This document shows positions 14,874 to 23,655 of a DNA stretch of 64,000 nt, in pieces. Every line of letters starts with the position of its first letter. Positions within the stretch are counted from its first letter, which is position 1. The notes under the pieces are model-generated. The model saw only the letters and a list, made by a program, of their open reading frames with translations, made no database searches and was not told the origin of the DNA. The DNA is from Saccharopolyspora shandongensis (lineage in GTDB: Bacteria > Actinomycetota > Actinomycetes > Mycobacteriales > Pseudonocardiaceae), in contig NZ_FNOK01000012.1 in assembly GCF_900106995.1 (NCBI RefSeq), forward strand, positions 124,001-188,000, given 5' to 3'. The translations under genes and the position numbers were made by a program.

Positions 14874-16384
14874 CGGATCGGCGGAGGCTGCGCGGCCTGT
14901 CGTTGCGCGCACGGGTGCTGCTGATCGCGAGCCTGCTGCTCGCCGTCGGGCTGACCGTGGGCAGTGCGGTCGTGACCGGTTTTCTGCACGGCTACCTGAT
15001 CAGCCGGATCGACGCGCAACTCCTCCCGATGGCGACGGGCATGGCGCAGCAGCCGTCCCCCGAGTCGTTCGCGAAGACGATCCCGGTCGGCGAGGGCGGC
15101 GGATTCTGGGACAACTACGCCGCGCTCCTGGATCCGGACGGCGGGCTGATCGTGGAGCAGCGCCCCCAGGGGCGGCCCAGTCCGACCGATCCCGCGCTGC
15201 CGCACCTGGACGTCGCCGCGGTCGACGCGCGTGGCGGTCGCCCGTTCGACGTGCCCAGCGAGGACGGTTCGGGCAGCTGGCGGGTACTCACCCTGACCTC
15301 GAACACCTTCGCGCTCAGCGACGGAGGTTCCAGCATGCAGATCCGCCGCGAGACGGTGGTGGTGGCGGCTTCGTTGGACGGGGTGCAGGCGACCATCACG
15401 CGGTTGAACGCCATCTCGCTGGCCACCGGTGCCGGTCTGCTGGTCGTGCTCACCGTGGTGGGGTCGTTCGCCATCCGGGGCGGGTTGCGACCGCTGCGGC
15501 GCATCGAGCGGACCCTGGCAGGCGTCGCCGACGGCGACCTCAGCCAGCGCGTGCCCGGACTGGCCGCGCCGAGCACCGAGATCGGCCGCTTGTCCGATGC
15601 GCTGAACAGCATGCTCGCGCAGAACGAGGCCGCGTTCGCGGCCAAGGAGCGGTCCGAGTCCAGGATGCGGCGGTTCGTCGCCGACGCGAGCCACGAGCTG
15701 CGCACCCCGCTGGTCGGGATCCGGGGATTCACCAAGCTGTTCCGGATGGGCGCGCTGACCGAGCAGGCGGACGTCGAGCGGACCATGGACCGCATCGAGC
15801 GCGAGTCGCTGCGATTGACCCGGCTCGTCGAGGACCTGCTGCTGCTCGCGCGGCTCGACGAGCAGCGCGATCCGGCGGACTCGTTGGAGCTGGCGCAGAT
15901 GGATCTGCGCACCGTGGCCGCCGACGCGCTGCACGACGTGCGCGCGCTCGATCCGTCCCGGCCGGTCGAGCTCACCGGGCCGAACGGCGAAGCACCGGCC
16001 GCCGCACCCGCGTACGCCGACGAGGCCCGGATGCGGCAGGTGGTCACCAATCTCGTCGGCAATGCCGTCCGGCACACTCCGGAGGGCACACGGATCCGCA
16101 TCGGTGTCGGCACTCTGGACGGTAAGGCCGTTCTGGAGGTCGCCGACGTTGGCCCGGGGCTGACCGATGAACAGCAGGCGCGCGTGTTCGACCGGTTCTA
16201 CCGCGCGGACGACTCGCGCAGCCGCGCCGACGGCGGCGGCGCTGGACTCGGCCTGGCCATCGTGCACTCCCTGGTCACCTCGCACGGCGGAACGATTTCC
16301 CTGGATACGGCACCCGGAGCCGGAGCGACGTTCCGGGTGCTGCTGCCGCTCGTCGATGATGCGAGCTCCGACGCAGCTGAGTGA
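14870..16384 (+). CDS. sensor histidine kinase (TrcS-like)
   Basis: The 504-aa kinase has an N-terminal membrane helix (VLLIASLLLAVGLTVGSAVV), an extracytoplasmic sensor segment of about 130 residues, a second helix (LLVVLTVVGSFAI) and then a HAMP linker. The dimerisation domain has ASHELRTPL with phospho-acceptor H275. The catalytic domain has N box NLVGNAVRHTP, G1 DVGPGL and G2 GGGAGLGLAIV. It phosphorylates the coupled regulator. The stimulus is not evident. A hairpin downstream ends the two-gene unit. Confidence 0.93.
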   Translation: MTDRRRLRGLSLRARVLLIASLLLAVGLTVGSAVVTGFLHGYLISRIDAQLLPMATGMAQQPSPESFAKTIPVGEGGGFWDNYAALLDPDGGLIVEQRPQGRPSPTDPALPHLDVAAVDARGGRPFDVPSEDGSGSWRVLTLTSNTFALSDGGSSMQIRRETVVVAASLDGVQATITRLNAISLATGAGLLVVLTVVGSFAIRGGLRPLRRIERTLAGVADGDLSQRVPGLAAPSTEIGRLSDALNSMLAQNEAAFAAKERSESRMRRFVADASHELRTPLVGIRGFTKLFRMGALTEQADVERTMDRIERESLRLTRLVEDLLLLARLDEQRDPADSLELAQMDLRTVAADALHDVRALDPSRPVELTGPNGEAPAAAPAYADEARMRQVVTNLVGNAVRHTPEGTRIRIGVGTLDGKAVLEVADVGPGLTDEQQARVFDRFYRADDSRSRADGGGAGLGLAIVHSLVTSHGGTISLDTAPGAGATFRVLLPLVDDASSDAAE

Positions 16385-16441
16385 AATCCCGGAAAATTCT
16401 GGGAGTTCCCTGAAAACCGGGCGGTGCTCTCCAGCGAGAAC

Positions 16442-16465
16442 GGGCTCGCCTCTCCCTGCGAGCCC
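16442..16465 (+). terminator. hairpin after the two-component pair
   Basis: An 8-bp perfect inverted repeat GGGCTCGC/GCGAGCCC with an 8-nt loop lies in the interval between the kinase and the secreted-protein gene. No T-run follows, so it may be a weak terminator or attenuator. Confidence 0.45.
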
Positions 16466-16578
16466 TCGGATTCTCAGAACTCTCCCAGATCTTCTCCGAG
16501 ATCGCTCAAACGGGGTGGGCAGGCTGTGTTCATCCGGTCCTCGAGGACCGGCGCACACGACACGAAAGGCAAAAAACC

Positions 16579-16980
16579 ATGTCTGCCAAGAGCACGCGCC
16601 GCGTCGGCGTTATCGCCGGCCTCGCCCTGCTGCCCGCCCTCGTCTTCGGTGGGACCGCCGTTGCCGCGTCCGCGGACGGCCAGGCCACGAAGAGCCACCC
16701 GAGCCAGACCCAGCAGGTGAAGCCGTCCGATGAGACGCACTTCATCGCGGTCGAGGGCGAGGTCAGCAAGATCGAGAAGCAGGTCGACGTCGTGTGGGGC
16801 GAAGTGACCGTGTTCTCCGTCGTCGCGCACCCGGGCGGCCCGGAGCTGGATTTCGTCGTGACCCCGGAAACCGTGGTCGAGCTCGAAAACGGCGCTCCCG
16901 AGGTCGGTGAGAAGGTGACCGCCTTCGGCCAGGTGAAGCAGGACGGGACCGTTAACGCCGCCCACATGGTCTTCCACTGA
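16579..16980 (+). CDS. small secreted protein (DUF5666-like)
   Basis: This 133-aa protein has a classical signal peptide (SAKSTRRVGVIAGLALLPALV, cleaving near AVAASA). The mature domain of about 100 residues has an all-beta pattern (FIAVEGEVSKIEKQ ... VFSVVAHPG ... TVVELENGAPEVGEKVTAFGQV) resembling DUF5666/OB-like repeats in which a beta strand pairs with G-x-V motifs. AAAGGC lies 8 nt before the ATG. It follows the two-component system in the same direction and is a likely target of it. Function unknown; export is predicted. Confidence 0.8.
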   Translation: MSAKSTRRVGVIAGLALLPALVFGGTAVAASADGQATKSHPSQTQQVKPSDETHFIAVEGEVSKIEKQVDVVWGEVTVFSVVAHPGGPELDFVVTPETVVELENGAPEVGEKVTAFGQVKQDGTVNAAHMVFH

Positions 16981-17099
16981 CACGAGTTCCTCCTGCCGCA
17001 GCCGGTGGACGGGGTGGGGACCGCCCACCGGCCGGGCAGTGTCAAGACGACTGATCGATTGGCTGCAGCAGGCTGGAGAGTCCGTCTTCGAAGCACCGA

Positions 17100-18218
17100 C
17101 TAGGTGCCGGAAACGAGCGCGCGCAAGGACTCTCTGTCGTAGGGCAGTCCGGTTTTGCCGAACCAGGACATCGGGTTGGCTACGCTGCCCCAGCACTCTT
17201 CGTTGTCCACGATCGCGGAGAGGAATTCCTGTTGCGCCGCGGTCAGGGCCTGGCCCTGTGCGTGGCGCGCCGGGAAAGCACGCTCCAGCAACGGGCCCCA
17301 GTCGGACTCGACCGTGTAGGCGTTGGTCATCCGGGCGATGGCCAGAGCCTCGGGCAAGATCTCCTCGAAGCTGCGCGTGCGCCGCAACAGCGCCTCGACC
17401 AGGGAAAATCGGAACTTTCCGGCCAGCTGCGGCAGGTGCTCCGCGAACCAGTCGTCCGCCGCGGCGGGGTCGACCAGAGCCCGCCTGATCTCGGCCAGCG
17501 CCTGCGGATCCGGGTCCAGCGCCGACGCCAGCGCGGCCGCGGCGCGCACCGACGGGTCCGGGTCGGCGAGAAATGCCTGCGGCACGAGACCCCAGCTGCC
17601 CAGGGTCAACGCGGCGGCCGCCCGCTCGGAGACGGTCGCGTCGTGCGCCAAGCGTCGCATCCGCTGGGCTTGCTCGCCCCGGAACTCGACGAGTTCGGGC
17701 GCGCGCATGAGGTACCCCATGGCACCGACTGCGGCCTTGCGCACGGCGTCGTCCGCATCGTCGAGGAAGGGCAGCACGGCGAAGTAGAGGTCGCGACGGA
17801 TCGCCCGGCATGCCGCAGCCGCCTGCGCGTCCTCGTCCTCTTCGTCTTCGTCCTCGTCGTCGTCCTCGTCGTCTTCGTCGATGTCTTCGTCTTCATCCCA
17901 GTAGAAGACCGACTCGGCGAGGGAACCGAGCCAGTCCAGAAGCGCGGCCCGCAGCGGACGTTCGCGGTCATCCCAAGGCAGGGCGCTCTCACAGCGGGTC
18001 ATCGTGCGTGGATCGTCGAGAATCCCTGCGACGAACAGAGCGGCCGGCGCTGTGACCGAGTAGAGCGAGCCCTGATGCAGCACGGCAGCGTCGAGGTATC
18101 CGAGCGCTGCGCCGCATCGCTGCGGATCCTCGCTCAGCAGGTCCAGCAACATGTTCGGTGCGTCTGCGGCATCGCCGTATGCGTGGTGCAGAGCGGCCCA
18201 GTCCGTGCTCCTGATCAT
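17100..18218 (-). CDS. HEAT-repeat protein with long acidic insert
   Basis: The 372-aa product (or 386 if ATG 18260 is used) consists of helical HEAT-like repeats: RDLYFAVLPFLDDADDAVRKAAV, SVRAAAALASALDPDPQALA and similar. Such solenoids mediate protein contacts. Between repeats near residue 110 sits an acidic insert of about 27 residues that is almost pure Asp/Glu, encoded by a GAC/GAG/GAA microsatellite-like run (about 17840-17925). MIRSTDWAALHHAYG is chosen as start because it fits the family's usual opening (DWAALDHAYG). No operon partner is visible. Role unknown. Confidence 0.78.
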   Translation of the reverse strand: MIRSTDWAALHHAYGDAADAPNMLLDLLSEDPQRCGAALGYLDAAVLHQGSLYSVTAPAALFVAGILDDPRTMTRCESALPWDDRERPLRAALLDWLGSLAESVFYWDEDEDIDEDDEDDDEDEDEEDEDAQAAAACRAIRRDLYFAVLPFLDDADDAVRKAAVGAMGYLMRAPELVEFRGEQAQRMRRLAHDATVSERAAAALTLGSWGLVPQAFLADPDPSVRAAAALASALDPDPQALAEIRRALVDPAAADDWFAEHLPQLAGKFRFSLVEALLRRTRSFEEILPEALAIARMTNAYTVESDWGPLLERAFPARHAQGQALTAAQQEFLSAIVDNEECWGSVANPMSWFGKTGLPYDRESLRALVSGT

Positions 18219-18459
18219 GGAGCGTGCGTCGATCACCCGATGAGCGTAGTCACAGGACATGAGCAGTTTCCAGCGAACACGGACCAGGTGCTCGACGCCT
18301 GCGCCTGATCACGCGTGACAGGCAGGGCGTCCGCGCGAATGCCCCACGCTGCAGCCCGAAACGGGTTCGGCGTGGGGTGCGTCTGTCGTTGTGAGCTCGT
18401 CGACCGGTCGCGGTCCCCGAATCGTCCGCTTTCCGGTGCTCGCCTGGCGGAATGTCGTG

Positions 18460-19041
18460 TCACTGGCGAACTTCTGCTCCGGAGATGGCCGCGTCGATCA
18501 TGCCGATGAGAGCTTCTTCGAGCTCCCGGCGAGCCGGTAGATCCAGGTCCGGCGGGGTCCAGATGGGTCGGGCGCTGATTCCGTCGGCTGCGGCCAGGAC
18601 GACCCTCTGGGTCGCGGTGGGGACGCCATCGGCGTCTATGTCGCTCTGCCATCGCCGCTCGTCCTCCCTGACGATGTCGAGAACCTCCGGCACCGCGAGG
18701 AGTTGGGCGATGAGGCTGAGCCGTTCGAGGGCTTCGTCGCCGCCCAGCGGGACGAGGCTTGCCCGGACGTAGGCGCGGGTGAGCCGTCCGGGGGTGCCCT
18801 CGGGGTCGGTGATCCGCGCGAGTACGGCGTCGCGGAAGGCGTCGATCTGTTCCTGGGCGAGTGCGACGAGCAGGGCCTGCTTGCTGGCGAAGTGGTACAC
18901 CAGGCCGCCCTTGGAGACGCCGGCGTGGCGGGCGATGGCGTCGAGTGTCGCGCCGACGCCTTGACGACTGATGACGTGTGCGGCGGCATCGAGCAGCAGC
19001 CGGCGAGTGTCCTCGGGCGTCCGTCCGGTTGTGCGACCCAT
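18460..19041 (-). CDS. TetR-family repressor of adjacent efflux pump
   Basis: The 193-aa protein has the TetR HTH in residues 10-55 (RRLLLDAAAHVISRQG ... IARHAGVSKGGLVYHFASKQALL). The ligand-binding domain resembles QacR/TetR_C_37-type regulators. It diverges from a 14-helix MFS pump gene, an arrangement in which the TetR protein represses the pump and is relieved by pump substrates. A near-palindrome in the gap (19097-19104 and flanks) is the likely operator. Confidence 0.92.
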   Translation of the reverse strand: MGRTTGRTPEDTRRLLLDAAAHVISRQGVGATLDAIARHAGVSKGGLVYHFASKQALLVALAQEQIDAFRDAVLARITDPEGTPGRLTRAYVRASLVPLGGDEALERLSLIAQLLAVPEVLDIVREDERRWQSDIDADGVPTATQRVVLAAADGISARPIWTPPDLDLPARRELEEALIGMIDAAISGAEVRQ

Positions 19042-19094
19042 GTGCCCATTCTTCCCGCCGCCCGTCAAGGGACCGGCACTACATGGAAACTGCA

Positions 19095-19107
19095 CCGACT
19101 AGTCAGT
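19095..19107. promoter_or_regulatory. putative TetR operator, CCGACTAGTCAGT
   Basis: GACTAGTC (19097-19104) is a perfect palindrome, and with flanks CC/AG it approaches the CTGACTAGTCAG type bound by TetR repressors. It sits between the divergent repressor and pump genes, 13-25 bp before the pump start, where binding would block transcription. Confidence 0.5.
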
Positions 19108-19119
19108 ACAGTATTGAGC

Positions 19120-20757
19120 ATGAGTACTGCCCCCGCAGCACGTGAGTGCCGGCTTTCGCCGCGTCGCCGCTGGGCGGCGCTGTCGATCCTGGCGATCGCC
19201 GTGTTCGTGCTCGCGATCGACAACACGGTCCTCTACCTCGCGGTTCCGTCGCTGACCGCAGACCTCGCACCAACGGCGACCCAGATCCTCTGGATCGGCG
19301 ACGTCTACTCCCTCGCGCTCGCCGGTCTGCTGATCGTCATGGGATCGCTGGCCGACCGGATCGGCCGCAAGCGCCTGCTGCTGATCGGCTCCGCCGCCTT
19401 CGGCGCGGCATCGCTGCTGGCGGCGCTGTCGACCAGCGCGGCCATGCTGATCGCCGCACGGCTGCTGCTCGGCATCGCCGGGGCAGCTCTGATGCCGTCG
19501 ACGCTGTCGTTGATCCGCAACATCTTCACCGACCGGAGCGAGCGGACCCGCGCGATCGCGATCTGGTCCGCTGCCGTCGGCGCCGGGGCGGCGATCGGCC
19601 CGTTGATGGGTGGTGCGCTGTTGGAGCACTTCTCCTGGGGTTCGGTGTTCCTGATCAACCTGCCGATCATGGCGGTGCTGATCGTGGGTGGTGCGTGGTT
19701 GCTGCCCGAGTCGCGCGACCCGGCCCCCGGCCCGTTCGACCCGGCATCCGCGCTGCTGTCGATGGCCGCGATCGTGCCGGTGGTGTGGGCGATCAAGCAC
19801 ACCTTGGCGAGCGGCATCGACCTCGCCGGCGTGGCCGCGCTGGTCGCCGGGATCGTCGCAGGGGTGGTGTTCGTGCGCCGCCAGCGCCGCCTGGACAGTC
19901 CGTTGATCGACGTCGCGCTGTTCGCACGTCCGGCGTTCAGCGGATCGGTCCTGTCCTGCTTCCTGGCCGTGTTCGCGCTGGTCGGGCTGCTGTTCTTCTT
20001 CTCCCAGTACCTGCAGCTGGTGCGCGGGTTCAGCCCGCTGCAGGCAGGGCTCGGGGAGCTGCCCACCACGCTGTCGGCGATCGCCGTCGTGGCCGTCGTC
20101 GGCCGGGTGACCCGGCGGTTGGGCGTCGGCCGGGCGATCGCGGTGAGCCTGCTGCTGGTCAGCGCCGGCCTGGTCGGCGTCGCCGTGGCCGAGGGCCTGC
20201 CCGGGTACGTCTGGCTGGCGCTCGCGCTGGTCGCGGTCGGGCTGGGGGTGGGTCTCGGCCAGACCGTCGCCACCGATGCGGTGGTCTCCTCGGTGCCGCC
20301 GCGCAAGGCCGGTGCGGCATCGGCGGTGGCGGAGACCGCGTTCGAGCTCAGTGCCGCGATGGGGATCGCGATCCTCGGCTCGATCGTCTCGCTGGTCTAC
20401 CGCGCGGGAATGACCCTGCCGGCCGAGCTGGACCCGCTGCAGCGGGAGGCGATCACCGAGTCGCTCGCCTCGGCGACCGCGGCGCTACCGCCGGACTCGC
20501 CCGTCCTCGACGCCGCCCGGCAGGCGTTCACCGAGGCCATGCAGACCACCTCGCTGATCGCCGCCGCGATCACCCTCGCCGCAGCCGTCGTCGCCTGGCG
20601 CACCATCCCATCCACCGTCGACGCCGAGCGCACACCCGCGAGCCCCGTGCACGAGGCACGGACCGGACGGCCGTCGGACCGCCTCGTCCAGAGCGAGCTT
20701 TCCCCATCCAGCAGCACAGGCGACTCACGACGTGGGTCCGAACGTGCTCACGGCTAG
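19120..20757 (+). CDS. MFS drug efflux transporter, DHA2 (EmrB/QacA) family
   Basis: The 545-aa protein has 14 predicted helices. The DHA2 motifs are present: AIDNTVLYLAVPSLTADL (motif D1 in helix 1), GSLADRIGRKRLLLIG (motif A, loop 2-3), LLGIAGAALMPSTLSLI (motif B region) and GAGAAIGPLMGGALLEH (motif C, antiporter). It exports hydrophobic cations or drugs by proton antiport. ATG 19120 follows the operator region by a short leader. The C-terminal tail of about 45 residues is hydrophilic. Regulation by the divergent TetR gene is expected. Confidence 0.94.
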   Translation: MSTAPAARECRLSPRRRWAALSILAIAVFVLAIDNTVLYLAVPSLTADLAPTATQILWIGDVYSLALAGLLIVMGSLADRIGRKRLLLIGSAAFGAASLLAALSTSAAMLIAARLLLGIAGAALMPSTLSLIRNIFTDRSERTRAIAIWSAAVGAGAAIGPLMGGALLEHFSWGSVFLINLPIMAVLIVGGAWLLPESRDPAPGPFDPASALLSMAAIVPVVWAIKHTLASGIDLAGVAALVAGIVAGVVFVRRQRRLDSPLIDVALFARPAFSGSVLSCFLAVFALVGLLFFFSQYLQLVRGFSPLQAGLGELPTTLSAIAVVAVVGRVTRRLGVGRAIAVSLLLVSAGLVGVAVAEGLPGYVWLALALVAVGLGVGLGQTVATDAVVSSVPPRKAGAASAVAETAFELSAAMGIAILGSIVSLVYRAGMTLPAELDPLQREAITESLASATAALPPDSPVLDAARQAFTEAMQTTSLIAAAITLAAAVVAWRTIPSTVDAERTPASPVHEARTGRPSDRLVQSELSPSSSTGDSRRGSERAHG

Positions 20758-20974
20758 ACGAAGGAGAAGACCGGATGTCGCAGTAGCAGCAGCCGCGGAA
20801 GATCATGCCCCTGAAGCGGTTCGTGTGTGGGTTTTCGTGACCACACCCATCTGATGGGTCGTTGACCTTGCCGCGCTTGGAGCGAGACGCGCACCGATTG
20901 AACACCTGAAATGAGCTGCCCTGGGTTTCGCAGAGCCCGATTAGAACAGTCGAATCGCGGCACTTGCGGCAACT

Positions 20975-21097
20975 TGCCGAACACGGCAGCGGATGACCAC
21001 GGGCGAACTCGCAACGGTCGGGCAGCAGTGCGGCGAATTGGTCCCACAAGGGGTTGGTCAGCCATGATGGCGGGGCAGGCACAATAGCGGTGACCAT
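20975..21097 (-). pseudogene. 5' remnant of an IS5-like transposase
   Basis: The frame starts MVTAIVPAPPSWLTNPLWDQ and continues FAALLPDRCEFARGHPLPC, matching the N-terminal DUF4096 region of IS5-group transposases (WLTDPLWDQFAALLP). After about 40 residues similarity is lost and no DDE motifs follow. It is a decayed insertion sequence. The start region lies inside a long hairpin, described separately. The remainder of the 20758-21250 interval shows no further gene. Confidence 0.6.
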
Positions 21098-21137
21098 GGG
21101 GCGTCAGCAGCCTCATGGTCACCGCTATTGTGCCTGC
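21075..21137. repeat. 63-bp near-perfect inverted repeat (long hairpin)
   Basis: Arms 21075-21098 and 21114-21137 are perfect 24-nt complements. After one G-T position the stem continues for three more pairs (GGC/GCC), leaving a 7-nt loop. The left arm is the 5' end of the transposase remnant, and the right arm repeats the same coding start on the opposite strand. It could form a very stable RNA hairpin or cruciform and would isolate the regulator gene downstream from transcription through the IS. Confidence 0.9.
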
Positions 21138-21252
21138 GTCACATCCCCGGGCGTCCCGCCACCAATGGCTTGCCCCCTAAACCAATATGTGATGCAATTC
21201 ACATTGCGGTCGGATACGATGACGTTGAACTGCTGACAAGGAGGTCAGCCTA

Positions 21253-23019
21253 ATGCTCCGGGGGCATGACCGCGGTATCCTCTCGCTTGAGGCTGCTCAC
21301 GACCGGTTCTTCGAGGTTGGCGAGGTCTCCCAGGATGCGGTACGGCGAGCGATCACGGAATCCTGGCGCAGGTCGCAGGCCTACGGCGTCGACATTGACG
21401 ATCTTCGGCCACCGTACAACTGCGATATCGATGTTGAAAGTCGGCTCCTGCGCTCCGCGCAGCCGGTGCTCGACCGCCTCGAACAGGAGCTGTCCGGTGT
21501 TTCCATGAGCGTGATACTCACGGACGCGAACGCGTGGGTAATCGCGCGCCGCACTGGCGACCGACTCCTCGACCGGAAGTTGGACCGTATTCAGTTGGCC
21601 CCGGGATTCAGCTACGCCGAACAACATGTCGGCACCAACGGGATCGGATCGGCGATTGAAGCGGGTCGAGCATTCCACGTATTCGGGAGTGAGCATTTCT
21701 CTGGGTCATTGCGGAACTTTTCCTGCTCGGGCGCACCGATCCGCAATCCGCTCACCGGTCAACTAATCGGCATTATTGATGTCACCTGCAAGAGTCCCGA
21801 CGCGACGCCGTTGATGAGCGCGCTGGTCCAGGAAGCGGCCAGGGACATCGAGCAGCGGCTGCTGGATCTTGCTGGTGAGAGCGAGCGTGTACTGCTGAAC
21901 GAATTCCTCGCGGCCCACCATCGCAAAGGCAAGGCGATTGTGACGATCAGCAATGATGTGGTCATCAGCAACGCGGCGGCAGCCCAGATGCTGGACCCCA
22001 GCGACCACGTCCTGCTTCGCGAGAAGGTGGCCGAACTAACCAGTTCTGGTCACGACGCTGTCGGTCATGCCACCCTCAACCGCGGACACGACGTGACTCT
22101 GCGTTGCCGGCCGATCTTTTTCTCTTCTGAGCGGGCTGGGGCGGTGCTCGAGATCAGCCACAAGACCGACATCAGGAAGTCCAAGCTACAAGCGCGTCCA
22201 ACCCTGCCCCAGCTCGGTCTCAAGGGCAGCAGCCCGGTGTTTCGCAATGTGTGCTCGGAAGTCGAAGAGCACTGTTGGCAACGGTCGTGGGTGTTGATCA
22301 CGGGGGAGCCTGGCGTGGGCAAGCTTGCGCTCGCCCAGGCCGCCCACCGATGCTGTTTCCCGGCCGCTCGACTGGTCGTTGTCGATGCGGTCGACCTGAC
22401 CCGGTCCGACGGGGATCAGAGGAGAAGCCTGGGCGTCGAGCTCGGGGAGTGCGGCACCCTGGTGTTTCGCCATGTCGACCGCTTGAGCCCGGCAATGGCG
22501 CGTGAGCTCGTGGAGATCGCCAGCTCGGTGAAGGGGCAGGCCGGTGGCTCGTGGGGCGTTGCGACAGCGAACAATCCGGGAGCGGTTGACGCTGATTTGA
22601 TGCGGATGTTCTCGGCCACTGTCACGGTGCCGCCCCTTCGGCACCGAGCCGACGACATTGCTGAGCTTGTTCCGGAACTCCTGCGTCGCCTCGCTGGCAG
22701 AGACAACGTCACCTGTGGCGCGCCGGCGATGCGGATTCTGCAGCGAGCGCTGTGGCCCAACAACGTCACTGAACTCGCAGAAGCGCTGCGCGCGGCGCTG
22801 AAGAGGCGGCGTGCCGGCGAGATCGCACCGCGAGATCTACCGGAGTCCTGCCAGGCGGTCACTCACCGAGTGCTCACCAACTGGGAAGCGCTCGAACGTG
22901 ACGCTCTCGTCCGAGCGCTGAACGAGGTGGACGGCGACAAGATGCGCGCGGCCTCGCTGCTGGGCATCTCGCGAGCGACCATCTACCGAAAGATCAAGTT
23001 GTACGGCATCTCGGCATGA
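21253..23019 (+). CDS. GAF/AAA+/Fis-type transcriptional regulator (AcoR-like)
   Basis: The 588-aa protein starts after AAGGAGG (about 21238-21244). A GAF-like sensor domain (about residues 60-210, with AEQHVGTNGIGSAIEAGRAFHVFGSEHF) is typical of AcoR-type regulators of alcohol/acetoin genes. A PAS-like middle region follows (AIVTISNDVVISNAAAAQML). The AAA+ domain is degenerate: Walker A reads GEPGVGKL, lacking the Ser/Thr after Lys, and there is no GAFTGA loop, so sigma-54 activation is not expected. A Fis HTH ends the protein (MRAASLLGISRATIYRKIK). Actinomycetes generally lack sigma-54 and use such proteins with vegetative RNA polymerase. No target dehydrogenase gene is adjacent. Confidence 0.88.
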   Translation: MLRGHDRGILSLEAAHDRFFEVGEVSQDAVRRAITESWRRSQAYGVDIDDLRPPYNCDIDVESRLLRSAQPVLDRLEQELSGVSMSVILTDANAWVIARRTGDRLLDRKLDRIQLAPGFSYAEQHVGTNGIGSAIEAGRAFHVFGSEHFSGSLRNFSCSGAPIRNPLTGQLIGIIDVTCKSPDATPLMSALVQEAARDIEQRLLDLAGESERVLLNEFLAAHHRKGKAIVTISNDVVISNAAAAQMLDPSDHVLLREKVAELTSSGHDAVGHATLNRGHDVTLRCRPIFFSSERAGAVLEISHKTDIRKSKLQARPTLPQLGLKGSSPVFRNVCSEVEEHCWQRSWVLITGEPGVGKLALAQAAHRCCFPAARLVVVDAVDLTRSDGDQRRSLGVELGECGTLVFRHVDRLSPAMARELVEIASSVKGQAGGSWGVATANNPGAVDADLMRMFSATVTVPPLRHRADDIAELVPELLRRLAGRDNVTCGAPAMRILQRALWPNNVTELAEALRAALKRRRAGEIAPRDLPESCQAVTHRVLTNWEALERDALVRALNEVDGDKMRAASLLGISRATIYRKIKLYGISA

Positions 23020-23316
23020 TGCGCGCCGTTGGCGGGTGGCCCGTGGCTCTGTTGGGATCGAGCGCCTAGCGGTCGTTGGTGGACGTCGGGACTCCCAGGA
23101 GTCATGAGCGCTGCCGACAGTCGGGGCAGCAAGATCGCCCTGGTGGCCGGCAATGATGTATCGGCCCTGCTCTTGGTTCGCCGCTGCGGCTGGGCGCCCG
23201 TCGCAAAGTGAGACGACGACGTGGGTCCTACGGCCCTAGCGTCATTTGCGTCGACCCCGGAGAAACCCCGGACAAGGCGACGATGGTCAACCCGAATTAC
23301 GCCCAAGGTGATCAAG

Positions 23317-23628
23317 GTGAGCACGATTCCCCGAGTAACCTTCACCGAAGCCCGATACAGGGTGCTGAGCGCCGTGTCAGAAGGCGAGATCTGCTACCAC
23401 AACGGTCTCACTCAACCCGCCCTGGGATATGACTGGGTGGCGGGCCTATCCCGACGAATGGCCGACGACGTTCGTCACGACCTGCACAGTCTGTGGGCTG
23501 CGGATCTGATCAACATCGACACGCACCGCCTGTTCGTGGGACCGGGCCACAGGGTCGTGATCACGCCCAAGGGGTACCAGGTGTTCCGCCAGTGGGCGGC
23601 GGCTGCCAGTCATGATCGCGCGACGTAG
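23317..23628 (+). CDS. hypothetical small protein
   Basis: The frame gives 103 aa from GTG 23317, with AAGG about 8 nt upstream. The product opens VSTIPRVTFTEARYRVLSAV and has VRHDLHSLWAADLINIDTH followed by HRVVITPKGYQVF, a layout compatible with a winged helix (helix-helix-strand-strand). I do not recognise the family. It precedes a Cys-rich gene by 27 nt, so the two probably form an operon. Such pairs occur in actinomycete integrative elements, but no integrase is present here. Confidence 0.6.
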   Translation: MSTIPRVTFTEARYRVLSAVSEGEICYHNGLTQPALGYDWVAGLSRRMADDVRHDLHSLWAADLINIDTHRLFVGPGHRVVITPKGYQVFRQWAAAASHDRAT

Positions 23629-23655
23629 CGACAAAGATCGCCAAAGGAAACAGAG

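Noticed and set aside
21253-23019. Sigma-54-dependent activator
   Set aside because: The GAFTGA contact loop is absent and Walker A is degenerate, so a true sigma-54 activator is unlikely.
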